The notes below the pieces were generated by a model. It was given only the letters and a program-made list of their open reading frames with translations. It was not told the origin of the DNA and searched no databases. The translations under genes and the position numbers were made by a program. Of a stretch of 39,241 nt of DNA, positions 16,248-25,899 are shown one piece after another (position 1 is the first letter of the stretch; every line of letters begins with the position of its first letter). The DNA lies in the NCBI GenBank assembly GCA_030536455.1, contig JAUNPZ010000010.1, forward strand, positions 8,001-47,241, written 5' to 3'. Source of the stretch: Lachnospiraceae bacterium. GTDB taxonomy: Bacteria; Bacillota; Clostridia; Lachnospirales; Lachnospiraceae.

Positions 16248-17072
16248 TCAGAACCATTTTTCTATCTTTTTCAGGAAACAGGCAACCCCCTGCTCATCGT
16301 TTGTCAGCGTGACCGCATCCGCCGCCAGTTTTACCGCATCCACCGCATTTCCCATCGCAACGCCGATACCGGCTGTTTTCAGCATACCCAGATCATTTTC
16401 CTGGTCGCCGAACGCCACAGCCTCCTCCCGCCGGATTCCCAGATGTTCCATCAGCCGGGCAAGACTGCTTCCTTTATCCGCATGTGCCATGGTAATCTCC
16501 ACATTCTGTCCCACCGAGGTCAGGGCCGAGAGCGAGGGGTTCCGGCCAAAATAAGCCTTTGCCTCTCTTCCGTCTTCCCCCCGCTCAAAATACAGATTTA
16601 CCTTTTCCGCCCGGCTTAAAAGCTCCGTCTGCTCCGACAGATGGTCCACCCACTGATGATTTTCCTGGAAATACCGAATAAAGTTTTCATCATGCCACGG
16701 CCTCCCGGCCCACTCCCGCACCCGGCTGTCCGAATAGGCCAGCCCATCTGCAAAAACCTCGGAGCAGGACCGGCACCGGTCGGTCATCTCTATGGCCTCC
16801 TTCACCACCGTCGCCGGCAGACCAATCCGCCAGACTGCTTTCTGCTCCTTCAGATTCCAGACCAGGGCCCCATTTTCCGCGACGGCATAGGAAAGTCCTT
16901 TCAGCCGGAATAAATCCTTCGGAAGAACGCCGGGACACCGGCCGGTAGACGGGATTACATAAACCCCGCGGTCTATCATTCTCTGCAAAACTTCGATGGT
17001 GTTTGATGCAATCTCATTTTTCCCGTTCAGCAGGGTGCCATCCATATCTACTGCAATCAGTCTGAGCTTCAT
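16248..17072 (-). CDS. Cof-type HAD-superfamily phosphatase
   Basis: The 274-aa cytosolic HAD IIB protein has motif I VDMDGTLL (D9 nucleophile, D11), motif II STGRC, and motif IV GDQENDLGML, preceded by the conserved HADKGSSLARLMEHLGI. This is the Cof/YbiV/YidA layout; members dephosphorylate sugar phosphates and similar metabolites. It is 32 bp downstream of the glucosidase and is the last gene of the PTS cassette. A plausible role is dephosphorylating a sugar phosphate released by PTS uptake plus hydrolysis, but that is an inference. Confidence 0.9.
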   Translation of the reverse strand: MKLRLIAVDMDGTLLNGKNEIASNTIEVLQRMIDRGVYVIPSTGRCPGVLPKDLFRLKGLSYAVAENGALVWNLKEQKAVWRIGLPATVVKEAIEMTDRCRSCSEVFADGLAYSDSRVREWAGRPWHDENFIRYFQENHQWVDHLSEQTELLSRAEKVNLYFERGEDGREAKAYFGRNPSLSALTSVGQNVEITMAHADKGSSLARLMEHLGIRREEAVAFGDQENDLGMLKTAGIGVAMGNAVDAVKLAADAVTLTNDEQGVACFLKKIEKWF

Positions 17073-17104
17073 CTTCTGCCTCCTATGCCAGTAAAAAACT
17101 TCTG

Positions 17105-18820
<1,716 letters not shown>

Positions 18821-18874
18821 TCACCCTCATTTCTTTTTTCCCGGCTCTCCGCCCTTCCGCAAGTCTTTCCGTAT

Positions 18875-19705
18875 CTATGCAATGCCAAGGAAGGACAGGA
18901 AAATACTTAAAACAATCACGCCGATGATCAGCGCAGTGATGCTGATATTTTTCTTTTTCAGCAGATAGTAGCACAGCAGCGTCAGGCCCAGAGGAACCAG
19001 CCCCACAAAGATGGAATCCAGCATGGACTGCAGATTCAGTACCGACTCCCCCTTCATATTAAGTTCAAAGGTTGACTGGAATTTTACCATGGAAGCCGTC
19101 ATACCGCCTACCATGATCAAGCCTACAATGCTGGCCGCTTTGGTCAGAATATTCATCAGACCGCTGGCATATACTTTCTGGATGTATTCCGAACCCAGCT
19201 TATATCCCAAAAAGGTTCCATAGTATTTCACCAGAAGGGAAGGAACGTTAAACAGGAGCAGGAATACGATCGGAGCCAGCACATTTCCCGATGCGCCAAG
19301 GCCAACTGCGATTCCGGCGGCAATTACTCTTAACACGCCCCAGAAGATGGAATCGCCAATGCCCGCCAGAGGTCCCATCAGACTGGATTTTACCGCGTTG
19401 ATTGAGGACGCATCAAAATCCGCCTGCTCGCTGTTCTTTTTCTCCATAGAAGCCACCAGGCCCATGATGAAGGTGGAGAAGGTGATTGTCGTGTTAAAAT
19501 AGGACATGCTCCGGCTTAACGCTTCTTTTTTCGCTTTTTCATCATTCCGGTAAAAATGGTTGAGAAACGGCATCATGGAATAACAGAAGCCGGATGCTCC
19601 CTGCTTTGCCGGGCTTACGGCGGCGTATAAGGTAAACGAGCGCCAAAATGCTTTTCTTAACAGCTTTCTTTCTTCTGCCGGAATGGACTGGGTTAATTTA
19701 CTCAT
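18875..19705 (-). CDS. PTS mannose/fructose/sorbose-family IID component
   Basis: Membrane subunit of a mannose-family phosphotransferase system, 276 aa. It shows FWRSFTLYAAVSPAKQGASGFCYSMMPFL, the SLMGPLAGIGDSIFWG motif of EIID, and hydrophobic segments at the C-terminus. The ATG at 19705 is chosen: GGAGG lies 9 nt upstream and the start overlaps the IIC stop by 8 bp. An in-frame ATG at 19738 would add 11 basic residues and lacks an SD. It works with the IIC and IIAB genes just upstream. Confidence 0.95.
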   Translation of the reverse strand: MSKLTQSIPAEERKLLRKAFWRSFTLYAAVSPAKQGASGFCYSMMPFLNHFYRNDEKAKKEALSRSMSYFNTTITFSTFIMGLVASMEKKNSEQADFDASSINAVKSSLMGPLAGIGDSIFWGVLRVIAAGIAVGLGASGNVLAPIVFLLLFNVPSLLVKYYGTFLGYKLGSEYIQKVYASGLMNILTKAASIVGLIMVGGMTASMVKFQSTFELNMKGESVLNLQSMLDSIFVGLVPLGLTLLCYYLLKKKNISITALIIGVIVLSIFLSFLGIA

Positions 19706-20525
19706 GGAAAAATGCCTCCTCTTCTTCATCGAAATCATAGGAATCTGCCCCAGTCACGGTCTGCCCGGAAGCCAAAACCCGCATGGACTGCATCTGGTTA
19801 AACCGATAATCATTCATGCCGATGCCGACTGCCAGAATGGTGCCGATTACCGCCAGCGCAATCAGCGGCAGATTCAGATACGCAGCCAGGACAAAGCCCA
19901 GGAAATAATACATGCAGATTTTTTTCTCCCAAAGCATCTTCATCAGCATCGCCATACCGACTGCCGGAAGCAGTCCGCCGCAGATGGAAAGCCCGTTCAT
20001 CACAACCGCCGGAATCGCATCCAAAAGTGCGCTTACCGCATCTGAGCCAAACAGGATGCCTAAAAATGCTACCATCGAATACAGCAGCCAGTTCACTGCC
20101 CAGAGACCGTAATGAAGGATTACTATCTGCTTCTGTTTTCCCTCCGCTGCCAGCTGGTCAAAATGTCTGGCGAACATGCCTACCAGGAAAATATATAAGA
20201 CCGTCTTAATCTGAAGTCCCAGAATGCCAATCGGGAGAGCCAGGGTTAAAGCGACCTCTGTGCCTTTCCCAAGCATGATTGCAAATGCGGTTCCGACCGC
20301 AGTCGCGATGCCAGGCTCTGCTGCGGCCGCACCTCCGATATTCACCACACCCATGAATACAGCCTCCAGAGCCGCGCCTACGATAACGCCGGTATGCAAA
20401 TCACCCAGCAGCAGGCCTACCAGCGGTCCGATTACAATCGGCCTGTTCAGCATAGTAAATCCTGCCAATTCCGCGCCGCCTACACACACAAATACTGCCA
20501 ATGCAACAAATAATGCTTCCAACAC
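19698..20525 (-). CDS. PTS mannose/fructose/sorbose-family IIC component
   Basis: Membrane permease subunit, 275 aa, with the family motifs LNRPIVIGPLVGLLLGDLHTGVIVGAALE and GGAAAAEPGIATAVGTAFAI and several hydrophobic helices. It ends in an acidic tail, EEEEAFFHE. It lies 20 bp after the IIAB gene and overlaps IID, so the three subunits are translated as a unit. Substrate specificity cannot be read from the sequence; the neighbouring GH13 enzyme suggests an alpha-glucoside. Confidence 0.95.
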   Translation of the reverse strand: MLEALFVALAVFVCVGGAELAGFTMLNRPIVIGPLVGLLLGDLHTGVIVGAALEAVFMGVVNIGGAAAAEPGIATAVGTAFAIMLGKGTEVALTLALPIGILGLQIKTVLYIFLVGMFARHFDQLAAEGKQKQIVILHYGLWAVNWLLYSMVAFLGILFGSDAVSALLDAIPAVVMNGLSICGGLLPAVGMAMLMKMLWEKKICMYYFLGFVLAAYLNLPLIALAVIGTILAVGIGMNDYRFNQMQSMRVLASGQTVTGADSYDFDEEEEAFFHE

Positions 20526-20545
20526 AACGTTTCCCTCCTATTTTT

Positions 20546-21535
20546 TCACTTTGTTCCGTACTTTCCAAGTACATCCTTCGCCAGCTTCCGCTCATCATTC
20601 GGCACCTGCTGCATACAGGTTTCCGGTTCCAGCTCGATTAACCGCTTCAGGCACTGAAGCTCGTTCTCCGTCAGCATAATCGTCGGTGTCACAATGCTCT
20701 TTTCTGATGCATCGATTCCGTCGAACCGGCCTGCATTTCCAATATTGAGAAATTCAATTTTCCCCACATTCTCCCGGATTTTTAACGCATCCTTCACCGT
20801 TCTGGTAAGTACCAGTATCCGCATATCGGAGGCTTTCGGGTAGTTCAGCATCCGGATAATCTCATCCACCGGCTTAATCAGCACGCGGATTCCGTTGGGA
20901 ACTGCCATCTGCAGAGCCATCTTCTGAGTCGGGTCTGAGGCGGCATCATCATTCGCCACCATGATTCCCTGTACCCGAAGCTGCTTCGTCCAGGTCATCG
21001 CCACCTGGCCATGAATCAGACGGTCATCCACCCGAAGGGCCGTGATTCTGGCGTTGGAATCCGGGAAAGAACAGGAAGACACGGTCAGTTCTTTCTCAGC
21101 GTCCGGTGCTTTTCCGTCCGCCTGCTTCCTCTCCGGTACTGCTGGATCCGGTCTTTCCACGGAAACCAACTTCAATTCCTCCTTCGCTCCGGTGATATAC
21201 ATCTGAAGCTCTTCCTCCGAAATCTCTTCCCCCGCCAGCGCAACCTGAAGAAGAACCGGGAAATTCATTCCGGTTATCAATGTCACGTTGGGAAGCGCCG
21301 CATAGGGAACCAGCTTCTGATTGACACTTCCGCCCTGTAAATCCGTAAATGCATAAATCCGGTCCTCCTTATGTGCTTCAAAATATTCCCGGAATTGTGC
21401 TTCTACATCGTCATCTGGTGTTACATATGCGTCCATCGTCGTAACATTCTCCATCCTGCCCGCAACCAGTTCCAATGTATAACGGATTCCAGACGCCATT
21501 TTTCCATGCGCAGCAATTAAAATCTGCTTCATCAC
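20546..21535 (-). CDS. PTS mannose-family IIA-IIB fusion
   Basis: Cytosolic phosphotransfer protein, 329 aa. The IIA domain (residues 1 to about 125) has the phospho-His in LIAAHGKMASG (H9). A Pro/Lys/Asp-rich linker covers about 127-160. The IIB domain from about 163 has ALRVDDRLIHGQVAMTW (phospho-His H174). This is the ManX-like IIAB arrangement. It is the first gene of the PTS operon, preceded by a promoter flanked by two operators. HPr and EI are not in the window. Confidence 0.95.
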   Translation of the reverse strand: MMKQILIAAHGKMASGIRYTLELVAGRMENVTTMDAYVTPDDDVEAQFREYFEAHKEDRIYAFTDLQGGSVNQKLVPYAALPNVTLITGMNFPVLLQVALAGEEISEEELQMYITGAKEELKLVSVERPDPAVPERKQADGKAPDAEKELTVSSCSFPDSNARITALRVDDRLIHGQVAMTWTKQLRVQGIMVANDDAASDPTQKMALQMAVPNGIRVLIKPVDEIIRMLNYPKASDMRILVLTRTVKDALKIRENVGKIEFLNIGNAGRFDGIDASEKSIVTPTIMLTENELQCLKRLIELEPETCMQQVPNDERKLAKDVLGKYGTK

Positions 21536-21581
21536 TCTACCCCTCTCCTGATTTCATCCTGTTTTATCGCTGAGTTTGTTG

Positions 21582-21597
21582 GGTTATCTACATAACC
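21582..21597. promoter_or_regulatory. Operator O1 (downstream of the PTS promoter)
   Basis: GGTTATCTACATAACC, with palindromic arms GGTTAT/ATAACC. It is the exact reverse complement of O2 at 21642-21657, with centres 60 bp apart. It lies between the predicted transcription start and the IIAB start codon. The likely ligand is the LacI-type regulator encoded at 21793-22839. Confidence 0.75.
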
Positions 21598-21610
21598 TCT
21601 TTACGCTCTA

Positions 21611-21639
21611 ACTTTAACATGTTTCCTTCTGGATGTAAA
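21611..21639 (-). promoter_or_regulatory. Candidate promoter of the PTS-glucosidase operon
   Basis: TTTACA (21634-21639), a 17-bp spacer, then TAAAGT (21611-21616) on the minus strand. The -10 is only a 4/6 match, as expected for a regulated promoter. It lies exactly between the two operators. An alternative -35, TTGACG, overlaps O2 but lacks a good -10. Confidence 0.5.
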
Positions 21640-21641
21640 TA

Positions 21642-21657
21642 GGTTATGTAGATAACC
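21642..21657. promoter_or_regulatory. Operator O2 (upstream of the PTS promoter)
   Basis: GGTTATGTAGATAACC, the exact reverse complement of O1. It lies 2 bp upstream of the candidate -35 box. The mirror orientation and equal length argue for a true regulator site pair rather than chance. Confidence 0.75.
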
Positions 21658-21719
21658 GTCAATCGCACATACTGTTGCATTATGTTTTTGTGTATTTTGT
21701 ATATTTTTTTTATTTATGC

Positions 21720-21780
21720 ATACAAAAAATCGCCTTCATTCATGGTGTTTCCCTTCGATACTCCATGAATGAAGGCGATT
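21720..21780 (-). terminator. Strong terminator after lacI-type gene
   Basis: Perfect 18-bp stem, arms 21728-21745 and 21763-21780, with a 17-nt loop. On the minus strand it is followed by TTTTTTG. It lies 13 nt after the stop codon of the LacI-type regulator and separates it from the PTS promoter region. Confidence 0.9.
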
Positions 21781-21792
21781 CTTTACTGAATA

Positions 21793-22839
21793 TCAAGCCT
21801 CTTCCGTCCAATTTCTGGCGGATTTTCGAACAATTAAGGTTACCGGGAGAAGAATCTCTCTCTCCTTCGGTTTTTCGTATTCCTGACCGCCTTTGATCTG
21901 TTCCATTAAAAGCGCAACCGCTATCTGCGCCTTTTTATCCACATCCTGACTGACCGTGGTCAGGCTGGGAACCGACAGTCCGGAATAACTGATATTATCA
22001 TAACCGGCTACGCCAATCTGCTGAGGAACCAGAACTCCCTCCTCGTGAAAGAAACGGATTGCCTCCAATGCATATAAATCGGACAGAAAAAACAGCGCCG
22101 TCCTTGGCGTATTTCTTTGAAGCAGCCAGCGATAGCTTTCTGTGCGCTTTTCTGCATTCATGCCCAGCGCTTCAAACTGCAGTCTCTGCCGTCCTGACCC
22201 ATGCTCCGCCATCGCCTTCCTGCCGCCCACCAGGCGCAGATGGTCAACTCCGTTATCCCTCCCGGCGCAGATTTTAATCGTTTCGTAGCCGCACTCCAGC
22301 AGATACCGGGTCATCATGTAGCCGCCGCTTTCTTCATCCAGCGAAACATTCATAACCTGCTGTTCCTGTCCCTCCTCCAGATCTCCATAGGCATCAATGG
22401 CCACCACCGGTTTTCCGGTCAGGCGAAATATCTTCTCGCAGTTTCTCTTGCTGAAGGAAATCGCGATTACCCCGTCGATGTCCCATCCGGCCACCATCTG
22501 AAAAATCTTCTCTACCTCTTTCTCTGTATAAACCATCAGATAATATCCCAGACTCTGCACCTGTTCCTGAATCCGTCCAAGCGTTCTGGCGTAGAAAGGG
22601 TCTGCCAGTATGGAATCTTTAAAATCTTTATGATAATTAATGACTACCGCAATCAACTGGGAACACTCTTTATTCAAAACCCGAAGCCCAAGTTTCTGTA
22701 CATACCCGGTTTCTTTAATCAACTGATTAATTTTCTCTATATTCGCCGGCGATACCTTTCCGGTTTTCCCGTGTATAACATTCGATACCGTGGTGGTGCT
22801 GACCCCGGCCAGGTTTGCAATCTCTTTAATCGTTGCCAA
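21793..22839 (-). CDS. LacI-family transcriptional regulator
   Basis: The 348-aa repressor has the helix-turn-helix ATIKEIANLAGVSTTTVSNVIHG at the N-terminus, then the hinge region, then a periplasmic-binding-protein-like effector domain (VIAISFSKRNCEKIF, GVAGYDNISYSGLSVPSLTTV). The start is a TTG at 22839, 7 nt after an AAGGAGG SD. An in-frame ATG at 22908 is rejected because those 23 codons are the rpmF terminator hairpin. It lies upstream of the PTS operon in the same orientation and probably binds the two 16-bp operators there. The inducer is probably the imported alpha-glucoside. Confidence 0.93.
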   Translation of the reverse strand: MATIKEIANLAGVSTTTVSNVIHGKTGKVSPANIEKINQLIKETGYVQKLGLRVLNKECSQLIAVVINYHKDFKDSILADPFYARTLGRIQEQVQSLGYYLMVYTEKEVEKIFQMVAGWDIDGVIAISFSKRNCEKIFRLTGKPVVAIDAYGDLEEGQEQQVMNVSLDEESGGYMMTRYLLECGYETIKICAGRDNGVDHLRLVGGRKAMAEHGSGRQRLQFEALGMNAEKRTESYRWLLQRNTPRTALFFLSDLYALEAIRFFHEEGVLVPQQIGVAGYDNISYSGLSVPSLTTVSQDVDKKAQIAVALLMEQIKGGQEYEKPKEREILLPVTLIVRKSARNWTEEA

Positions 22840-22856
22840 ATCCGTTCCTCCTTGTT

Positions 22857-22898
22857 TTAAAAAAAATAAGGCTTCCGAGAAAATCTCAGAAACCTTAT
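22857..22898 (-). terminator. Terminator of the DUF177-rpmF operon
   Basis: A 15-bp stem with two G-U pairs, arms 22866-22880 and 22884-22898, with loop AAA. On the minus strand it is followed by eight T residues. It begins about 27 nt after the rpmF stop and ends only 4 nt before the SD of the LacI-type gene. Confidence 0.9.
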
Positions 22899-22925
22899 CC
22901 TGCTTCAAACCATCTGAAAAATCAA

Positions 22926-23108
22926 TTAAGCCTCTACGTTAACGATTTCTCTCTTGTTGTAGCTGCCGCAAGCCTTGCATACTCTGTGAGGCATCATTAA
23001 AGCGCCGCACTTAGAGCACTTTACAAGGTTTGGAGCGCTCATCTTCCAGTTTGCTCTGCGGCTATCTCTTCTAGCCTTAGAGGATTTATTCTTTGGACAG
23101 ATAGACAT
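22926..23108 (-). CDS. rpmF: 50S ribosomal protein L32
   Basis: The 60-aa product starts MSICPKNKSSKARRDSRRANWKM and has a zinc ribbon CSKCGALMMPHRVCKACGSY (two CxxC pairs), so it is the zinc-binding (C+) form of bL32. It directly follows the DUF177 gene by 3 bp with an AGGAGG SD, the usual pairing. A terminator follows. Compared with the common rpmF-plsX order, plsX is displaced about 6.8 kb away. Confidence 0.97.
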   Translation of the reverse strand: MSICPKNKSSKARRDSRRANWKMSAPNLVKCSKCGALMMPHRVCKACGSYNKREIVNVEA

Positions 23109-23111
23109 GGT

Positions 23112-23639
23112 TTACACCTCCTTAAACTGTTTGAAAATATCCTGGATCACTGACATTCTGGGGTCAGGTACGCTGCTGTCGCAGCTGCAGGTTCCATGAT
23201 TGAGATTTTGACCGCACTGATTACAGATTCCCTTGCAGTCTTCCCTGCAGAGAACCTTCATCGGCAGATTAAGCATCAGCTCATTCCCAACCAGCTGATC
23301 CACATCCAGATAATAACCGCTTATATAGGGTTGTTCATCCAACGCTTCTACCCGTTCCTCATCGCTCTGGTTCATATCCAGCTCTTCCTCTATCGACAGT
23401 TCGAAGGGAACCTTCACCAGCTCCAGGCAGCGGTCGCAGGGAATCATCAAAGCAAGCTTTGCTTCTCCCGTCACCGTCATCTTCTTATCACCGCAATGTG
23501 TGATGGTCAGCGTCACCGGCTCCTTCTCCGCAAGCTCATAGTCCCCGCTGGGTCCATGAAACTGCTCCATCTCAAGATTCAGGGTATAGGTCTTCACTTT
23601 TCCTTGGCAGGAAAACAACTCTGATAAGTTAATCAGCAT
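23112..23639 (-). CDS. DUF177 (YceD) family protein
   Basis: The 175-aa protein belongs to the YceD/DUF177 family, always found before rpmF and linked to 23S rRNA accumulation in other organisms. The N-terminal beta-rich half contains LMIPCDRCLELVKVPFELSIEEE. The C-terminal part has a Cys cluster (CREDCKGICNQCGQNLNHGTC) likely to bind zinc. It is expressed from a consensus promoter 30 bp upstream. Its precise role in this organism is not known. Confidence 0.93.
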   Translation of the reverse strand: MLINLSELFSCQGKVKTYTLNLEMEQFHGPSGDYELAEKEPVTLTITHCGDKKMTVTGEAKLALMIPCDRCLELVKVPFELSIEEELDMNQSDEERVEALDEQPYISGYYLDVDQLVGNELMLNLPMKVLCREDCKGICNQCGQNLNHGTCSCDSSVPDPRMSVIQDIFKQFKEV

Positions 23640-23668
23640 ATTATATACTCCTAATACGCACCTTCAAT

Positions 23669-23697
23669 ATTATACATACAGGTGCCTGCTTTGTCAA
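23669..23697 (-). promoter_or_regulatory. Consensus promoter of the DUF177-rpmF operon
   Basis: Perfect TTGACA (23692-23697), a 17-bp spacer and perfect TATAAT (23669-23674) on the minus strand. It is the strongest predicted promoter in the window, fitting for a ribosomal protein operon. Confidence 0.92.
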
Positions 23698-23785
23698 CAA
23701 AATTTTCGTGAAATTTCTAAAAATTGTGTCAAAATCCAGAACCGCCCAAAAACTTCCGGATTCTCCGCTCTGTCCGGTTTTCCCG

Positions 23786-23822
23786 AAAAAACCGCCGCAT
23801 ACGGACATGCGGCGGTCTTTTT
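23786..23822. terminator. Terminator of pduL-ackA (bidirectional)
   Basis: Arms 23791-23800 and 23807-23816 form a perfect 10-bp GC-rich stem with a 6-nt loop. It is flanked by an A-run on one side and TCTTTTTCTC on the other. It lies 17 nt after the ackA stop. Confidence 0.88.
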
Positions 23823-23833
23823 CTCTTACAATC

Positions 23834-25027
23834 CTATACCAAAGCCTTGGTGTCTCTTGCGATTGCCAGCTCTTCGTTGGTTGGCAGCAGCATAACCTTA
23901 ACCTTGGAATCAGCAGCGGAAATGATTCTTCTCTCGCCTCTGATATCATTTGCCTCGTCATCAATCTTAACGCCTAAGTAAGACAGGCTCTCGCATACGC
24001 GCTTGCGGGTGTTCTTATCATTCTCGCCTACGCCTGCGGTAAATGCGATTGCATCTACGCCGTTCATTGCTGCGGTGTATGCGCCGATGTACTTCACTAC
24101 CCGGTAGATAAATGCGTCTAATGCAACCTCTGCCAGATGATTTCCTTCCTTGGCAGCCGCCTCGATATCACGGAAGTCGCTGGATACGCCGCCGGACATG
24201 CCCAGAACACCGGATTTCTTATTTAAGATATTTAACATCTCGTTGATGTCCTTGCCTTCCTTGTTCATAATGAACTGCAGGACAGCCGGGTCAACGTCGC
24301 CGCTTCTGGTACCCATGATCAGGCCTTCCAGAGGAGTTAAGCCCATGGAGGTATCCACGCACTTGCCGCCGATGGAAGCAGAGATGCTGGCGCCGTTTCC
24401 TAAGTGGCATACGATAACCTTTGCGTTCTCCGGGTCCAGATTGCCGAACTTGATTGCTTCGCCGGATACGAACATATGGCTGGTTCCGTGGAAGCCGTAG
24501 CGGCGGATGCTGTACTTGTCATAGTATTCTGCAGGAATCGCGTACTTATACGCCTTCTCCGGCATAGACATACCGAAAGCGGTATCGAATACAGCTACGT
24601 TTGGCTTGCCTGGCATCGCTGCCTCGCAGGCCTCGATACCCATCAGGTTTGCCGGGTTGTGCAGAGGTCCTAAGTCGAAACACTCACGGATTACGTTCTT
24701 TACTTCCTCGGTAACCACGATGGACTTATAGAACTTGATGCCGCCGTGAAGGACGCGGTGTCCGATTGCGGAAATCTCGTCGGTGCTCTTGATTACGCCG
24801 TGCTCCGGATCCTGTAAAGCATCCATAACCATCTGAATCGCAGTCTTATGGGTCGGCATATCCTTCTCGATTACCACTTTATCCTTGCCGGATGGGCTGT
24901 GGGTCAGCTTGGAGCCTTCGATACCGATTCTCTCGCAGAGACCCTTTGCGATTACAGACTCATCGGTCATGTCAATTAACTGATACTTCAGGGAAGAGCT
25001 TCCGCAGTTGATAACTAAAATCTTCAT
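23834..25027 (-). CDS. ackA: Acetate kinase
   Basis: Makes ATP and acetate from acetyl phosphate. The 397-aa product starts MKILVINCGSSSLKYQLID, the acetate kinase signature 1. GHRVLHGG, DTAFGMSMPEKAYKYAIP, RRYGFHGTSH (signature 2) and the nucleotide-binding GNGASISA and FTAGVGEN regions are all present. It is 36 bp downstream of pduL, so the acetyl-CoA to acetate route uses PduL instead of the usual Pta in this operon. Length is normal. Confidence 0.98.
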   Translation of the reverse strand: MKILVINCGSSSLKYQLIDMTDESVIAKGLCERIGIEGSKLTHSPSGKDKVVIEKDMPTHKTAIQMVMDALQDPEHGVIKSTDEISAIGHRVLHGGIKFYKSIVVTEEVKNVIRECFDLGPLHNPANLMGIEACEAAMPGKPNVAVFDTAFGMSMPEKAYKYAIPAEYYDKYSIRRYGFHGTSHMFVSGEAIKFGNLDPENAKVIVCHLGNGASISASIGGKCVDTSMGLTPLEGLIMGTRSGDVDPAVLQFIMNKEGKDINEMLNILNKKSGVLGMSGGVSSDFRDIEAAAKEGNHLAEVALDAFIYRVVKYIGAYTAAMNGVDAIAFTAGVGENDKNTRKRVCESLSYLGVKIDDEANDIRGERRIISAADSKVKVMLLPTNEELAIARDTKALV

Positions 25028-25063
25028 AATATATTCTTTCTCCTTCAGGGATTATGCGTTTGC

Positions 25064-25633
25064 TTATTTCACGATTTCGCCGTACTCGGTTCTGCCGCAG
25101 CCTGCTGCATTGGACTCATCGGTGTCGATGTGCATAGCCAGTGCATAGCTGTCGCTTACGCGGACAACCACATCACCGAATACCAGGCTTCTGCCGTTGG
25201 TATCCATCTTTACGGATACAATCTCGCCGTTCTCTACGCCTAATTCCTTCGCGTCTGCAACAGTTGCGTGGATGTGACGCTTTGCAGCGATAACGCCCTC
25301 GGTTAATTCCACCTCACCTGCAGGTCCTACCAGCTTGCATGGTGCGCTGCCAGCTACATCGCCGGACTCACGAACCGGAGCCGCTACGCCGATGGAACGG
25401 GCATCGGTTAAGGATAACTCAACCTGGGTTGCCTTACGAACCGGTCCTAAGATGGAAACGCCCTTTAATTCCTTCTTTGGTCCAACTACGGTTACTCTCT
25501 CCTCGCAGGCATACTGTCCTGGCTGGGAAAGGTCCTTCTTCTTGGTCAGCTCATAGCCCTTGCCAAATAAAGTCTCTAAATCTTCCTGAGTTACATGTAC
25601 GTGACGTGCAGAAGTTTCAACTAAAAATTTCAT
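25064..25633 (-). CDS. pduL: PduL-type phosphate acyltransferase
   Basis: Converts acyl-CoA (acetyl- or propionyl-CoA) and phosphate to acyl phosphate. The 189-aa protein has the two His clusters that hold zinc in PduL: SARHVHVT near the N-terminus and AAKRHIHAT around residues 117-125. RTEYGEIV is at the C-terminus. It lacks the N-terminal extension used to target PduL to microcompartments, and no shell genes are nearby, so it is probably the cytosolic housekeeping phosphotransacetylase paired with AckA. Own promoter upstream. Confidence 0.94.
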   Translation of the reverse strand: MKFLVETSARHVHVTQEDLETLFGKGYELTKKKDLSQPGQYACEERVTVVGPKKELKGVSILGPVRKATQVELSLTDARSIGVAAPVRESGDVAGSAPCKLVGPAGEVELTEGVIAAKRHIHATVADAKELGVENGEIVSVKMDTNGRSLVFGDVVVRVSDSYALAMHIDTDESNAAGCGRTEYGEIVK

Positions 25634-25696
25634 AATTCTTATTCTCTCCTATCTTGTAAATGAAGTATCCCCAACATCAGTTGGAATCTATTCTCT

Positions 25697-25725
25697 ATTT
25701 TAGGTGTTTTCTCATATTTTTTCAA
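25697..25725 (-). promoter_or_regulatory. Promoter of pduL-ackA
   Basis: TTGAAA (25720-25725), a 17-bp spacer, then TAAAAT (25697-25702) on the minus strand; both are 5/6 matches. The predicted leader is about 55-60 nt with an SD close to the ATG. Confidence 0.8.
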
Positions 25726-25790
25726 GTCTTGTCCTTCAAGAAATTTGCATTTTTTACAAAACATAAACCGTTGTTTCTGAAAAACCGGCC

Positions 25791-25819
25791 TTTACGAGTC
25801 CCATTTTTCCAATTATAAT
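25791..25819 (+). promoter_or_regulatory. Promoter of tmcAL
   Basis: TTTACG (25791-25796), a 17-bp spacer, then perfect TATAAT (25814-25819) on the plus strand. It is divergent from the pduL promoter. The leader of about 74 nt contains an 8-bp-stem hairpin (25838-25863). Confidence 0.8.
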
Positions 25820-25837
25820 AATGAGAAAGCAAAATGA

Positions 25838-25863
25838 GCGGTCCGCCGGCACAGACGGACCGC
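25838..25863 (+). other. Hairpin in the tmcAL leader
   Basis: GCGGTCCG and CGGACCGC arms with a 10-nt loop, between the promoter and the SD (AAGGAG near 25887). No T-run follows, so it is not a terminator. It may stabilise the mRNA 5' end or be a protein-binding site. Confidence 0.5.
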
Positions 25864-25899
25864 AAAGCAGAAGAAAAACACAGGCAAGGAGACGATTTT

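Noticed and set aside
22840..22908. N-terminal extension of the LacI-type regulator to an ATG at 22908
   Set aside because: Those codons are the rpmF terminator hairpin and T-run; a TTG with a strong SD at 22839 gives the normal LacI N-terminus.
23641..23964. 107-codon minus-strand frame between DUF177 and ackA
   Set aside because: It overlaps the 3' end of ackA in another frame, the ackA terminator and the DUF177 promoter.
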